A stretch of DNA of 23,549 bases from Catenibacterium sp900764725 (GCF_934754625.1 NZ_CAKVIU010000040.1), one strand, 5' to 3'. Shown: positions 15,999-23,143, numbered from the stretch's first letter. Notes: generated by a model from the letters alone, not told the origin. Program-made: numbers and translations.

Positions 15999-17270
15999 TT
16001 AACTGCCCTTCTTAATACGATTCATACGTATATTTCTTTGTTGCATCTCTGCCTTTTCCATCTGTAGTCTTAACTTTTCTACAGCTTCGTTTTTAGCGTC
16101 TTCAAATTCCCTTTTTTTCTTTTCTGCTTCATCAGCCGCTGCCTTTGCATCAACAGAAGCTGCTTCCATTGTGATATCTTTTAAAGAATCCTGCTGTTCA
16201 TTTAGTTCATTGATACTTGCATTCATCTGTTGAATACTACTATCAATTGTTTTCTTTGTATTCATCATTTCTTCGAAGATATCACGATCATATTGTTCCT
16301 CTAATGCATGCAAGGCATTTGATAATTCTTGAAGCATGCTTTCTTTATCTTCATCACTAACACTAGATGCTTCAACACGTGCCATAGCATCTTCTAATTT
16401 AGCCTTGTCTAATTCAAACTTCTTACCAAAATCTAGCTTTTTCTCACCTAGATCAAAGCCTTCATCAAGTTCTTTTTTTAAATTGTTTAAGCTTCCCCCT
16501 AATTTCTTATCACTTCCATGTTTCATTTTTTTATTCCTCCTTCTATGTATTTCATCCATTGAAATAATTGCGTCTTTTTCTTCCATTGGATGATCTTTTA
16601 AATATTGTTGTCTATTTGTTATGTGTTTATAAGCATTTTGAGAAATACTCACAGCACCTGTATGAGATAAATTACCATGTATGACAGATGGCACTAAGAA
16701 ATAACCATTTAACTGTTCATCCCAGCTAAAATGATTCTCTTTACGCCAATTACTTAAATCTTCTTTGCTATATCCTTCTTTTAAACCCGGAATAGAGATT
16801 TGTTTCTTTGATGCTATTTCATCAGCCAAATCAAAATTAATAGAACGCTGATCTTGACTCAATACGTTTTGATAATCTTTAGTTTTATCAAGCATGGTAT
16901 ATTCAGCATTATCTGATATATTTACAATCTCATCTGTACTAATGCTTGCGACACTAAGATGACTAAAATCAGCAGTCCCATTAATAAAAGGTATTTCATC
17001 TAATGTAAGATGGTATTTTTCATTAAGCTCAGTTTTGATTTCAGATATAGTGAGTTGTTTATCATTGAAATTCTTTGGAATAAAATCATCATCAAAAATA
17101 AAAGAAGATTCTTTCCACTCTCCTCTTACTAATCCATCAGATGTTTGTGTATGAGGTAAGTTAAGTTTTCTATCCTGTGAACCAGCATGAATAAAGTCTC
17201 TTTCAAGTATTTGTGGTTCTTCTATTTCTAATTGGTTTATTAACTCTTCCATATGTTTCCATTCACTCAT
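15999..17270 (-). CDS. HNH/Endonuclease VII (WHH-like) domain and coiled-coil protein
   Basis: 423 aa. The middle resembles nucleases of the HNH/EndoVII superfamily seen in toxins: FINGTADFSHLSVASI (about 95-110; compare NGxPDFS), then LADEIASKKQISIPG and FSWDEQLNGYFLVPSVIHG followed by NLSHTGAVS (about 181-208). WHH-type members have WHH...LVP...H....HxGG. Here the first two His are replaced by Asp-Glu (WDE), but both later His are kept, so activity is doubtful. Residues about 255-420 form a long Lys/Glu/Ala-rich coiled coil. No signal peptide, LXG domain or adjacent immunity gene is seen. The start is the ATG at 17268-17270, 3 nt after GGTGGTGAT; an upstream GTG lies within that ribosome binding site region. 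First gene of the HerA operon. Confidence 0.72.
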   Translation of the reverse strand: MSEWKHMEELINQLEIEEPQILERDFIHAGSQDRKLNLPHTQTSDGLVRGEWKESSFIFDDDFIPKNFNDKQLTISEIKTELNEKYHLTLDEIPFINGTADFSHLSVASISTDEIVNISDNAEYTMLDKTKDYQNVLSQDQRSINFDLADEIASKKQISIPGLKEGYSKEDLSNWRKENHFSWDEQLNGYFLVPSVIHGNLSHTGAVSISQNAYKHITNRQQYLKDHPMEEKDAIISMDEIHRRRNKKMKHGSDKKLGGSLNNLKKELDEGFDLGEKKLDFGKKFELDKAKLEDAMARVEASSVSDEDKESMLQELSNALHALEEQYDRDIFEEMMNTKKTIDSSIQQMNASINELNEQQDSLKDITMEAASVDAKAAADEAEKKKREFEDAKNEAVEKLRLQMEKAEMQQRNIRMNRIKKGS

Positions 17271-17308
17271 ACAATCACCACCATTCACTTAAAGTCTAAT
17301 TAAAAAGG

Positions 17309-17324
17309 CAATAAGTGCTTATTG
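17309..17324 (-). other. Leader hairpin of the HerA operon (possible attenuator)
   Basis: Minus strand CAATAAGCACTTATTG followed by CC and TTTTT, located between the promoter and the first start codon. The stem has only two GC pairs and a short loop, so it would be a weak terminator or mRNA-stability element. Confidence 0.35.
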
Positions 17325-17340
17325 TCTTTCCTTAATTAAA

Positions 17341-17369
17341 ATTGTACAACTTAAGTAAAGCGCTTTCAA
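17341..17369 (-). promoter_or_regulatory. Sigma-A promoter of the HerA operon
   Basis: On the minus strand TTGAAA (17364-17369), 17-bp spacer, TACAAT (17341-17346). This gives a leader of about 65 nt before the ATG at 17270. The region lies between the terminator of the flavin reductase gene and the operon, so the operon has its own promoter. Confidence 0.75.
17355..17368 (-). promoter_or_regulatory. cre-like site (CcpA) overlapping the -35 box
   Basis: TGAAAGCGCTTTAC on the minus strand, with the perfect core palindrome AAAGCGCTTT, fits the catabolite responsive element (TGNAANCGNTNNCA) at all but the last two bases. It covers the -35 box of the HerA operon promoter, so a bound CcpA dimer would block it. 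No ccpA gene is in the window. Confidence 0.6.
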
Positions 17370-17380
17370 GCGTATAAAAG

Positions 17381-17404
17381 AAAAAGACAGGAATTAACCT
17401 GCCT
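17381..17404 (-). terminator. Intrinsic terminator of the flavin reductase gene
   Basis: On the minus strand AGGCAGG-ttaatt-CCTGTCT followed by TTTTC. The hairpin starts at the stop codon of the gene at 17404-17943. Confidence 0.82.
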
Positions 17405-17943
17405 TATACATGAGAACCTAGATTGTAAGCTTCTTTAAGTTTATCATTAGTAGATATCTCTCCACCATCAGTCACACCACCACATAGGACTGTGCCTTTA
17501 ATAGCTGTCTTTTCAAAACAATCAATCCAGCCATTTAAGCCATTAATTGCTTTCTCAAAGACTTCATCTCCTTCTTCTGCAGCTGTCGCAAGAAGATAGA
17601 CGTCTCTAAACTTATAATCTTTGGAGTACATTGGATTGAGACGATCAATCAAAGTTTTCATCTGACCACTCATTTCATAATAATAGATGGGTGTAGCCCA
17701 TACAATAACATCAGCATTAAGCACACTATCCATAATACCTGCAACATCATCTTTCATAACACAATTTCCTGTTTTTTGACAAGCAAGACATCCAATACAG
17801 AAACGAATCTCTTTATTCTTAAGTGAGATATATTCTACCTCATTTCCTGCATCTTTTGCTCCTTCTACAAAACTTTTCGCGAGTAATTCTGAATTACTTC
17901 TACTTCTTAAACTTGTAGATAATACAACAACTTTTTTTCTCAT
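17404..17943 (-). CDS. NADPH-dependent FMN reductase / flavodoxin-like iron-sulfur flavoprotein family
   Basis: A flavodoxin-fold reductase, 179 aa. The phosphate loop is STSLRSRSNSELLA. A cysteine motif CIGCLACQKTGNC (about 49-61) is typical of the NAD(P)H-dependent oxidoreductase/iron-sulfur flavoprotein-related group. The flavin-contact strand is WATPIYYYEMSGQMKTLIDR. Likely reduces quinones or other electrophiles with an FMN cofactor. The start is taken at the ATG at 17941-17943, 10 nt after AAAGGA; another ATG 9 bp upstream sits almost on the ribosome binding site. It has a MerR-type promoter (17971-18001), which fits redox or electrophile stress control, and its own terminator. Confidence 0.87.
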   Translation of the reverse strand: MRKKVVVLSTSLRSRSNSELLAKSFVEGAKDAGNEVEYISLKNKEIRFCIGCLACQKTGNCVMKDDVAGIMDSVLNADVIVWATPIYYYEMSGQMKTLIDRLNPMYSKDYKFRDVYLLATAAEEGDEVFEKAINGLNGWIDCFEKTAIKGTVLCGGVTDGGEISTNDKLKEAYNLGSHV

Positions 17944-17970
17944 ACTTTTCATATCCTTTCCTATAAGTAT

Positions 17971-18001
17971 ATCATAAAGGCTGAAGTTAACTTTAGGTCA
18001 A
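17971..18001 (-). promoter_or_regulatory. MerR-type promoter of the flavin reductase gene
   Basis: On the minus strand TTGACC (17996-18001), 19-bp spacer, TATGAT (17971-17976). The spacer holds CTAAAGTTAACTTCAG, a 16-bp palindrome with one mismatched pair. This is the organisation of SoxR/AdhR/NmlR-like MerR promoters. Two related copies occur at 218-248 and 879-909. Confidence 0.75.
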
Positions 18002-18009
18002 GAGAATTA

Positions 18010-18324
18010 TTATTTCTTTTGAAGTGTTTTACCTAATAATTCTCCTATGAGTGCAATCATAAAATAGGCAATAATATAAACCCAGGCTGACATATTATAG
18101 TAGATGAATAATGTAGGAATGAACAATATTGCGATGATAAGAGGATAGAAGAAATCAATTGTATTTCTTAATCCATAAATAATAGAAGTGATCAGTGTTA
18201 TAAGAGGAATGACAATGAGTAGAATAAACATGCCACTTCCTGTATCTTTAATAAGTATTGGAATAAGATAGAAAGTAATGAAAATGATGAGATAATAGAT
18301 CCAGTTCTTTTTGATTTTATCCAT
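18010..18324 (-). CDS. Small four-span membrane protein
   Basis: 104 aa, family not recognised. Four hydrophobic spans at about 8-24, 33-53, 58-75 and 80-98, with basic ends (MDKIKKN at the start, KTLQKK at the end), suggest both termini are cytoplasmic. The start is the ATG at 18322-18324, 8 nt after AAGGAG; the longer open frame to 18411 overlaps the upstream gene and has no ribosome binding site. It follows the 72-aa membrane protein by 44 bp and is probably co-transcribed with it. No terminator lies between it and the MerR-type promoter, so some read-through into the flavin reductase is possible. Confidence 0.7.
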   Translation of the reverse strand: MDKIKKNWIYYLIIFITFYLIPILIKDTGSGMFILLIVIPLITLITSIIYGLRNTIDFFYPLIIAILFIPTLFIYYNMSAWVYIIAYFMIALIGELLGKTLQKK

Positions 18325-18368
18325 AAGTACATCTCCTTTTAATAAATAGAACATCTGTATTATACAAA

Positions 18369-18587
18369 TTAACGTGATTTCTTCTTGCAATAGAAGGCAC
18401 CAATGATACATAAGACTATTCCAATCACAAAAGGAATAGCATACAAGTAAGCAATACCTGCTGGTGCACTATTTCCTTCTACTTTAATTTTCCATTCCAT
18501 ATTACAATAGTTATAAGCAACAACTGCACACATGATATGAGATAAGATAAGTGGTAAAATTAAGAATAGGCGATATAGTATCTTCAT
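18369..18587 (-). CDS. Small two-span membrane protein (72 aa)
   Basis: Family not recognised. Two hydrophobic spans (about 4-27 and 47-66) are joined by a 20-residue polar loop (NMEWKIKVEGNSAPAG), and the protein ends in a basic tail (KKKSR). A strong AAAGGAGG ribosome binding site lies 7 nt before the ATG. A TATAAT box lies just upstream (near 18610), but no good -35 box, and the MATE terminator sits at the expected place, so its promoter is uncertain. It forms a pair with the next small membrane protein. Confidence 0.7.
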   Translation of the reverse strand: MKILYRLFLILPLILSHIMCAVVAYNYCNMEWKIKVEGNSAPAGIAYLYAIPFVIGIVLCIIGAFYCKKKSR

Positions 18588-18617
18588 ATGAATTCCTCCT
18601 TTATTTCATTATATAGT

Positions 18618-18642
18618 AAAAGCGATAAGATTACCCTATCGC
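18618..18642 (-). terminator. Intrinsic terminator of the MATE gene
   Basis: Minus strand GCGATA-gggtaatct-TATCGC (18622-18642) followed by TTTT, 12 bp after the MATE stop. A moderate hairpin with a short T run. Confidence 0.6.
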
Positions 18643-18653
18643 CCTAATTATTT

Positions 18654-19976
18654 CTATTTTTTTCTATATATACGAATCATGAGAGGTGCTTCCACTAATA
18701 ACATCGCGAACCATCCTAATAAATAAGAATAAGGTAATGCTTCTATTCCAAAGTCCCATAATAGAATCATTGGTAAGGCCGCAATGACTCTTACTCCCAT
18801 ATTTGTAAAACTTGAAAGTAATGTAACTTTTAAGTCCCCTATTCCTCTAAAGAAGCCTTGTATCGCATTAGTAAATGCAGGTAGAATATACATCACTGCA
18901 ATAAGATGAAGATATATAACACCATGACCTATAACTTCTTTATCTTTTACAAATAAAGACATGAGTTGTCTTGCGAATAATAGACATATCAACATCACTA
19001 TCAAAGCATAGGCTATTTCAAGTATAAGACCATAACGGAATCCTTCCTTCATACGATCATCTTTACCTGCTCCTTTATTTTGAGCCATTAAAGCAGTCAT
19101 CGCATGGGCTATATTTTGTTCTGGTGATATCGCAAAGTCATCTATTCTATTGACAACCGCAAAAGCAGCTGCGACAGATACACCCATCGTGTTAACTAAT
19201 GCTTGTATCGCAATCTTACCCATTTGTACTGTCGCTTGCTGCATGGCAGATGCCCAGCCATAAGCCACTGTTTTCTTTAAGTATCTTGAATCAAAGATTA
19301 ACCATTTCTTTCCAAGCCTTAATATAGGGACTTTCTTTTGGATATAGATTACACAAAATAAACAACATAATGCTTCACTAAGTACTGTAGAAATCCCACA
19401 TCCATTACTTCCTGCCTTTAATACAATTACAAAAAATAAATCCCCAAAGATATTTAATACAGCACTAATAATTAAGAAATAAAGTGGTGAAGCACTATCT
19501 CCTAGTGCTCTTAGTGTACTAGAGAAGAAATTATATAAAAATGTAAACATGAGACCTAGGAATATAATACGCATATATTCCGTTGTCATAGTAAATATGG
19601 ATGCATCAACCTGCAACAACATTAATATTGGTTTTGCGAATAATAAACATATAATAGTAAGTACAAAAGAGAATACAACACCTGAGATCATAGTTGTACT
19701 GATTTGTCTTTCTAATGCCTTATAATTCTTAGCCCCATATTGAATCCCCATAAGAATACTAGCACCCATACATAGTCCATTTAAGAATAATATCATAAGT
19801 GTGCTAATTGGATTACAGATTCCTACTGCAGCAAGTGCTTCTTTCCCTACAAACTGCCCTACAATAATACTGTCTACTGCATTATAGGTCATCTGAAATA
19901 GGTTACCTAAAACGAGTGGAACTGTGAACGTAATTAAAATAGGCATGACTTTGCCCTGAGTTAAGTCTTTTGTCAT
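18654..19976 (-). CDS. MATE family efflux transporter
   Basis: 440 aa with about 12 spans in two similar halves. Typical MATE/DinF features are MPILITFTVPLVLGNLFQ at the start, then NAVDSIIVGQFVGKEALAA and GICNPISTLMILFLNGLCMG; in the second half VAAAFAVVNRIDDFAISPEQ and ALMAQNKGAGK. It exports drugs or cationic toxins with Na+ or H+. The start is the ATG at 19974-19976, 9 nt after GGGGGA; the longer frame to 20003 lacks a ribosome binding site. It stands alone between its own promoter (20009-20036) and terminator (18618-18642). MepA-like proteins are the nearest named relatives, but drug range cannot be inferred. Confidence 0.92.
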   Translation of the reverse strand: MTKDLTQGKVMPILITFTVPLVLGNLFQMTYNAVDSIIVGQFVGKEALAAVGICNPISTLMILFLNGLCMGASILMGIQYGAKNYKALERQISTTMISGVVFSFVLTIICLLFAKPILMLLQVDASIFTMTTEYMRIIFLGLMFTFLYNFFSSTLRALGDSASPLYFLIISAVLNIFGDLFFVIVLKAGSNGCGISTVLSEALCCLFCVIYIQKKVPILRLGKKWLIFDSRYLKKTVAYGWASAMQQATVQMGKIAIQALVNTMGVSVAAAFAVVNRIDDFAISPEQNIAHAMTALMAQNKGAGKDDRMKEGFRYGLILEIAYALIVMLICLLFARQLMSLFVKDKEVIGHGVIYLHLIAVMYILPAFTNAIQGFFRGIGDLKVTLLSSFTNMGVRVIAALPMILLWDFGIEALPYSYLLGWFAMLLVEAPLMIRIYRKK

Positions 19977-20008
19977 ATCATTAAATCCCCCATTAATGAA
20001 CATTAATA

Positions 20009-20036
20009 ATATTACTCTTTATTTGAACTATTTCAA
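20009..20036 (-). promoter_or_regulatory. Promoter of the MATE gene with inverted repeat
   Basis: On the minus strand TTGAAA (20031-20036), 16-bp spacer, TAATAT (20009-20014). The -35 box is part of the inverted repeat TTGAA-N4-TTCAA (20023-20036), which may be an operator. Confidence 0.5.
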
Positions 20037-20051
20037 GAAATATGAAAACGT

Positions 20052-20076
20052 AAAAAAGGAGACTCAATTGAGTCTC
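20052..20076 (-). terminator. Intrinsic terminator after the cupin gene
   Basis: On the minus strand the perfect 7-bp stem GAGACTC-aatt-GAGTCTC is followed by CTTTTTT. It lies about 20 bp after the cupin stop and closes that operon. Confidence 0.88.
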
Positions 20077-20095
20077 GCGCTAGGTAATATATTCA

Positions 20096-20740
20096 TTATT
20101 CTAATGTAAGAAGTAATGCCATCTTAAAGCGTTTAGATGCTTTTACTGCATGCATACCACCCTTCGCAAAACAGAAGTTTTCTCCTGCTTTAATGACATG
20201 GTCTTTACCTTCATAACTAATAACACCTTCACCATCTAATGCAAAGATGATAGCTTCTCCTGGTGCAGCATGTTCAGAAAGTCCTGTACCTTCATCAAAT
20301 GCCATGACTACAAATTTCATCTTATCATTATGTACTATATCCATATTGATAATTTTACCTTCTGCATAAGGTAATAGTTCAGCTAGTTTGAATACTTCTC
20401 CCGGTTTAATCATTTCATTCATAGTATCTGTCCTCCTTATTAATGTTTCTGTATATATGACACTATTTTTAGTTCTTATACCTATTGGTGTATCAGTGAA
20501 TGTGATCATACTTTCATTTTCTTTGACTACTTTAGTATAGCAATTATTTCCATAGACTTCCATCTCACCTTTCAAGACATAGATCATCTTATAATAAGGA
20601 TATATCTCAGCACTTATATCTGTATTTCTAGCAAGTGAGAAATAAGTCAATGTATCATTTACAGCTTTAGAAGTTGTACAGCCTGGTATTGGCTCGTTAT
20701 CTTTTGTGATAGAGTATACTTCGCCTATCTTTTCATTCAT
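20096..20740 (-). CDS. Two-cupin-domain protein
   Basis: 214 aa with two cupin barrels. Domain 1 (about 25-100) has SAEIYPYYKMIYVLKGEMEV. Domain 2 (about 145-214) has GTGLSEHAAPGEAIIFALDG, then GEGVISYEGKDHVIKAGE and the late His in KGGMHAVKA. Domain 2 keeps His-Glu-His-type metal ligands, while domain 1 has few. Small bicupins are often sensors or isomerases; no function can be assigned. The start is the ATG at 20738-20740, after AAAGGAG with good spacing, overlapping the end of the GyrI-like gene by 8 bp; the longer frame upstream is a shadow of that gene. Translationally coupled to the GyrI-like protein. Confidence 0.83.
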   Translation of the reverse strand: MNEKIGEVYSITKDNEPIPGCTTSKAVNDTLTYFSLARNTDISAEIYPYYKMIYVLKGEMEVYGNNCYTKVVKENESMITFTDTPIGIRTKNSVIYTETLIRRTDTMNEMIKPGEVFKLAELLPYAEGKIINMDIVHNDKMKFVVMAFDEGTGLSEHAAPGEAIIFALDGEGVISYEGKDHVIKAGENFCFAKGGMHAVKASKRFKMALLLTLE

Positions 20741-21377
20741 ATGTAACTCCTTTCTTAATTGGATGTCTAATGACTGTTTTCCATTTTTCTGGTGCAACTC
20801 TTCTTGCATCAGATAGATATATTTCATGATGTAGTCTATCTTTTGAAAGATCATTGATATATCCATTTTCTTCTATATATTTGTCCATAAGTGCAACAGA
20901 AGCAGGTTCATCATCAAATGAACCAATATGCATCATCTGTACACATAATCCCTCATCTATAGTCATAAATTCAGCACAAGAACAATCTATCTTTTTCTTA
21001 ATAGATGCAGTTTCTACTGCCCATTCAAAATCTTTTTTAGTGATAAAATCTGGTAAACGAATCACAGAAATCCAATTAAATGTAGATTTATCATTATAGT
21101 CTATACCCTCTTTGTTATCCTGCCACCAGAAACCTTCTAGTGGAGGTACAACATATTCAAAGAATCCTTCTATCTTATAATCTGTTTTATAGCTCATCTT
21201 AAGTGTATAAGCGACAGCATATAATACACCTATTGCCTTCTGATAATTCCCACCTTCCTCGTTTGGATCACCTTTTCCTCTTACTGCAATATAGTTCGCA
21301 CAAGGAACAGTGACTATCACTGGTTTACTTTTAGGCATATAGAATTCTTTGTATTCTTTCTTAAAGTCAAAAGCCAT
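20733..21377 (-). CDS. GyrI-like small-molecule-binding domain protein
   Basis: 214 aa, single GyrI-like (SHS2-type) domain. Recognisable parts are YIAVRGKGDPNEEGGNYQKA, LYAVAYTLKMSYK, YVVPPLEGFWW and the C-terminal HHEIYLSDARRVAPEKWKTV followed by IRHPI, all found in the YdeE/SAV2435-like group. These bind, and sometimes hydrolyse, small hydrophobic or cationic compounds; family catalytic Glu/Tyr/Trp residues seem present (GFFEYVVPPLEGFWW). No helix-turn-helix domain is fused, so it is not itself a regulator. GGAGG precedes the ATG. It lies 16 bp after the lipase-like gene and just before the cupin and MATE genes, which suggests a xenobiotic-handling neighbourhood. Confidence 0.87.
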   Translation of the reverse strand: MAFDFKKEYKEFYMPKSKPVIVTVPCANYIAVRGKGDPNEEGGNYQKAIGVLYAVAYTLKMSYKTDYKIEGFFEYVVPPLEGFWWQDNKEGIDYNDKSTFNWISVIRLPDFITKKDFEWAVETASIKKKIDCSCAEFMTIDEGLCVQMMHIGSFDDEPASVALMDKYIEENGYINDLSKDRLHHEIYLSDARRVAPEKWKTVIRHPIKKGVTYE

Positions 21378-21393
21378 ATTTAACCTCCTATAA

Positions 21394-22293
21394 TTAATTA
21401 GTATAAAAATCTAACACATCTTTATAAATGATTTCTTTATCAATTTCATTTAGCAGTTCATGTCTTTTATCTTTGTACAGTTTACTCTTGATATTTTCAT
21501 AACCTACTTCTTTTAAAAACTCTTCTAATTCATTAAATTTCTGTTTTCCTTGAATAACTGGATCATCCTCACCTGCAATTAAGAATATAGGTAAAGAACT
21601 GTTTTGTGGATTCCAATCTTCTTTGATAAAAGCTGATTTTAATAGTCGGAACAGATTCATAAAGCCACTAGTCGTAAAAGTAAAACCACATAGAGAATCT
21701 GTATTATATGAAGATACAGTCTGCAAATTAGAACAAATCCATTCATTTTCTTTTTCATAGCCTTTATTATAGTATCCTACTGATAATTTATTTAAAATTT
21801 TATTAGGCTTATAGTCATCATAAAACAACCCGGTTATCTTTCCTGCAAATAATGCAACATCCACAAGTTTATTTTCTGTAGGAGGACCACATAATACAAT
21901 CTTTTCAATATGAGTATCATATTTCTTTAAATAGTTTCTAGAAACCAGTGTCCCCATACTATGACTAAATATAGAAATTCTTAATGTAGGATATTTGTTT
22001 TCTAAATATTCTGTAACGAGATAAGCATCATCTACAACATATGTTATATCGTTTGTATAGAAATATCCTAAATGTGATGTGTCTTTTACACTTGCACCAT
22101 GTCCTCTATGATCATGAATAGCACAAATATAGCCTTGTTTGGCTAAATAGTTCATAAAGTCATAATAGCGTTCTTTATGTTCCGACATTCCATGTATTAG
22201 TTGAATAATACCGATTGGTTCTCCGTTTGGTTCAATAATAGCAAGTTCTAGGGGTAATTGATCTCTTTTTGATAAGAGTGTTTCAATAATCAT
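21394..22293 (-). CDS. Monoacylglycerol lipase-like alpha/beta hydrolase
   Basis: 299 aa, serine hydrolase of the lysophospholipase/monoacylglycerol lipase type (Hydrolase_4). Oxyanion motif HGMSEHKERY (34-43), HDHRGHGAS (60-68), nucleophile Ser112 in FSHSMGTLVSR, acid Asp243/244 in AGEDDPV, and His278 in DKRHELLNE. The cap domain lies between about 135 and 230. No signal peptide, so it acts in the cytoplasm. Likely cleaves mono- or lysolipids or similar esters. The ribosome binding site is the weak CGAGGT. It lies 77 bp after the TraX-family gene and 16 bp before the GyrI-like gene. Confidence 0.88.
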   Translation of the reverse strand: MIIETLLSKRDQLPLELAIIEPNGEPIGIIQLIHGMSEHKERYYDFMNYLAKQGYICAIHDHRGHGASVKDTSHLGYFYTNDITYVVDDAYLVTEYLENKYPTLRISIFSHSMGTLVSRNYLKKYDTHIEKIVLCGPPTENKLVDVALFAGKITGLFYDDYKPNKILNKLSVGYYNKGYEKENEWICSNLQTVSSYNTDSLCGFTFTTSGFMNLFRLLKSAFIKEDWNPQNSSLPIFLIAGEDDPVIQGKQKFNELEEFLKEVGYENIKSKLYKDKRHELLNEIDKEIIYKDVLDFYTN

Positions 22294-22356
22294 ATGTATT
22301 TACCTCGTTTCAATTATTTTTATTCTGTAAATCAATATTAAACGATTATTATGAAC

Positions 22357-22375
22357 TTTAGATGATGTATCTAAA
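22357..22375. repeat. Inverted repeat at the TraX-family stop codon
   Basis: Perfect 7-bp arms TTTAGAT and ATCTAAA around 5 bp, overlapping the stop codon of the gene at 22371. No T run follows on the minus strand, so it is either a weak terminator, an mRNA 3'-end structure, or an operator for the hydrolase operon. Confidence 0.45.
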
Positions 22376-23075
22376 TATGAAGAGTCATTCTTATTATTCC
22401 TAAAATAAGCAGATGTACAGGATAGAAAAGATAATTAAATAACTTATTCTGTCTTCCTCTTTCACCGTTATAAGTCAGATTCAAACCAAACCCAAGTAAT
22501 GCCCAAGGTTCCTTAAACATAGAAGCATAACAGAATGGTATAGAATAGATATACTTATCATGAAAGAGATACATGAAATATCCAATAAGTACGGCATGAT
22601 GTTCATAATCTAATCCTAGATTCATTGCGACAAAGCACATAACAGCAACAATTAGAATTGATACAGAATACCATAATACTTTATTCAGCTTCTCTTTTAA
22701 TACATCTATCACCCATATAATGACAAGTACAAATGACAGTGTAAACATGATATTGTTCCAGTTGGGTTCAAACAATACTGCTGATGTACACATATCAAAT
22801 GGAACTTCAGAGATAATACCAAATAATAAAAGAGTTCCTAAATATTTCCATTTGTTTCTTGTATGGAAGTACCCTTCTATTAATAAAAAGATAAATATTG
22901 GAAAAGCAATTCTTCCTATAATATCAAATAGATCACTTATTCTATTAAAAATTCCACCATCTAAATTAGGATAGATAATAGCTTTATTGAGATGATCAAC
23001 TAACATTGAGGCAAATGCGATATATTTTAACTGCGCACCTGAGAATATCTTGATTCTCTCTTTTATATTATTCAT
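22371..23075 (-). CDS. TraX family integral membrane protein
   Basis: 234 aa with about seven hydrophobic spans. The family pattern is clear: FSGAQLKYIAFASMLVDHLN at the N-terminus, then FDIIGRIAFPIFIFLLIEGY with FHTRNKWKY, FGIISEVPFDMC, and the late GQQ-like RGRQNKLFNYLFYPVHLLIL. TraX was named for F-pilin acetylation in conjugation, but in Bacillota these are stand-alone acyltransferase-3-like membrane proteins of unknown role, and there are no conjugation genes here. The start is the ATG at 23073-23075, 8 nt after AAAGGA; an ATG 9 bp upstream abuts the ribosome binding site. Confidence 0.87.
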   Translation of the reverse strand: MNNIKERIKIFSGAQLKYIAFASMLVDHLNKAIIYPNLDGGIFNRISDLFDIIGRIAFPIFIFLLIEGYFHTRNKWKYLGTLLLFGIISEVPFDMCTSAVLFEPNWNNIMFTLSFVLVIIWVIDVLKEKLNKVLWYSVSILIVAVMCFVAMNLGLDYEHHAVLIGYFMYLFHDKYIYSIPFCYASMFKEPWALLGFGLNLTYNGERGRQNKLFNYLFYPVHLLILGIIRMTLHI

Positions 23076-23096
23076 AAGTCTCATCCTTTCTTTTTC

Positions 23097-23125
23097 ATTA
23101 TAACTTAAAAAGGCTGATTCACAAA
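23097..23125 (-). promoter_or_regulatory. Probable promoter of the TraX-family gene
   Basis: On the minus strand a perfect TATAAT (23097-23102) with TTTGTG (23120-23125) at 17 bp. The -35 box is poor and lies inside the preceding terminator hairpin, so terminator and promoter overlap. Confidence 0.4.
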
Positions 23126-23134
23126 GGAATCAGC
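23106..23134 (-). terminator. Intrinsic terminator after the broken gene
   Basis: On the minus strand GCTGATTC-ctttgt-GAATCAGC followed by CTTTTT. A strong 8-bp stem, 10 bp after the stop at 23144. Confidence 0.87.
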
Positions 23135-23143
23135 ACCTGTATG

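Noticed and set aside
15999..17270. Polymorphic secreted toxin with immunity gene
   Set aside because: The nuclease-like domain is internal, with a coiled coil after it. No signal peptide, LXG or other export domain and no small immunity-type gene follows; the next gene is the ATPase.
22371..23075. TraX as evidence for a conjugative element
   Set aside because: No relaxase, coupling protein, pilus or integrase gene is present. TraX-family proteins are common stand-alone membrane proteins in Bacillota.
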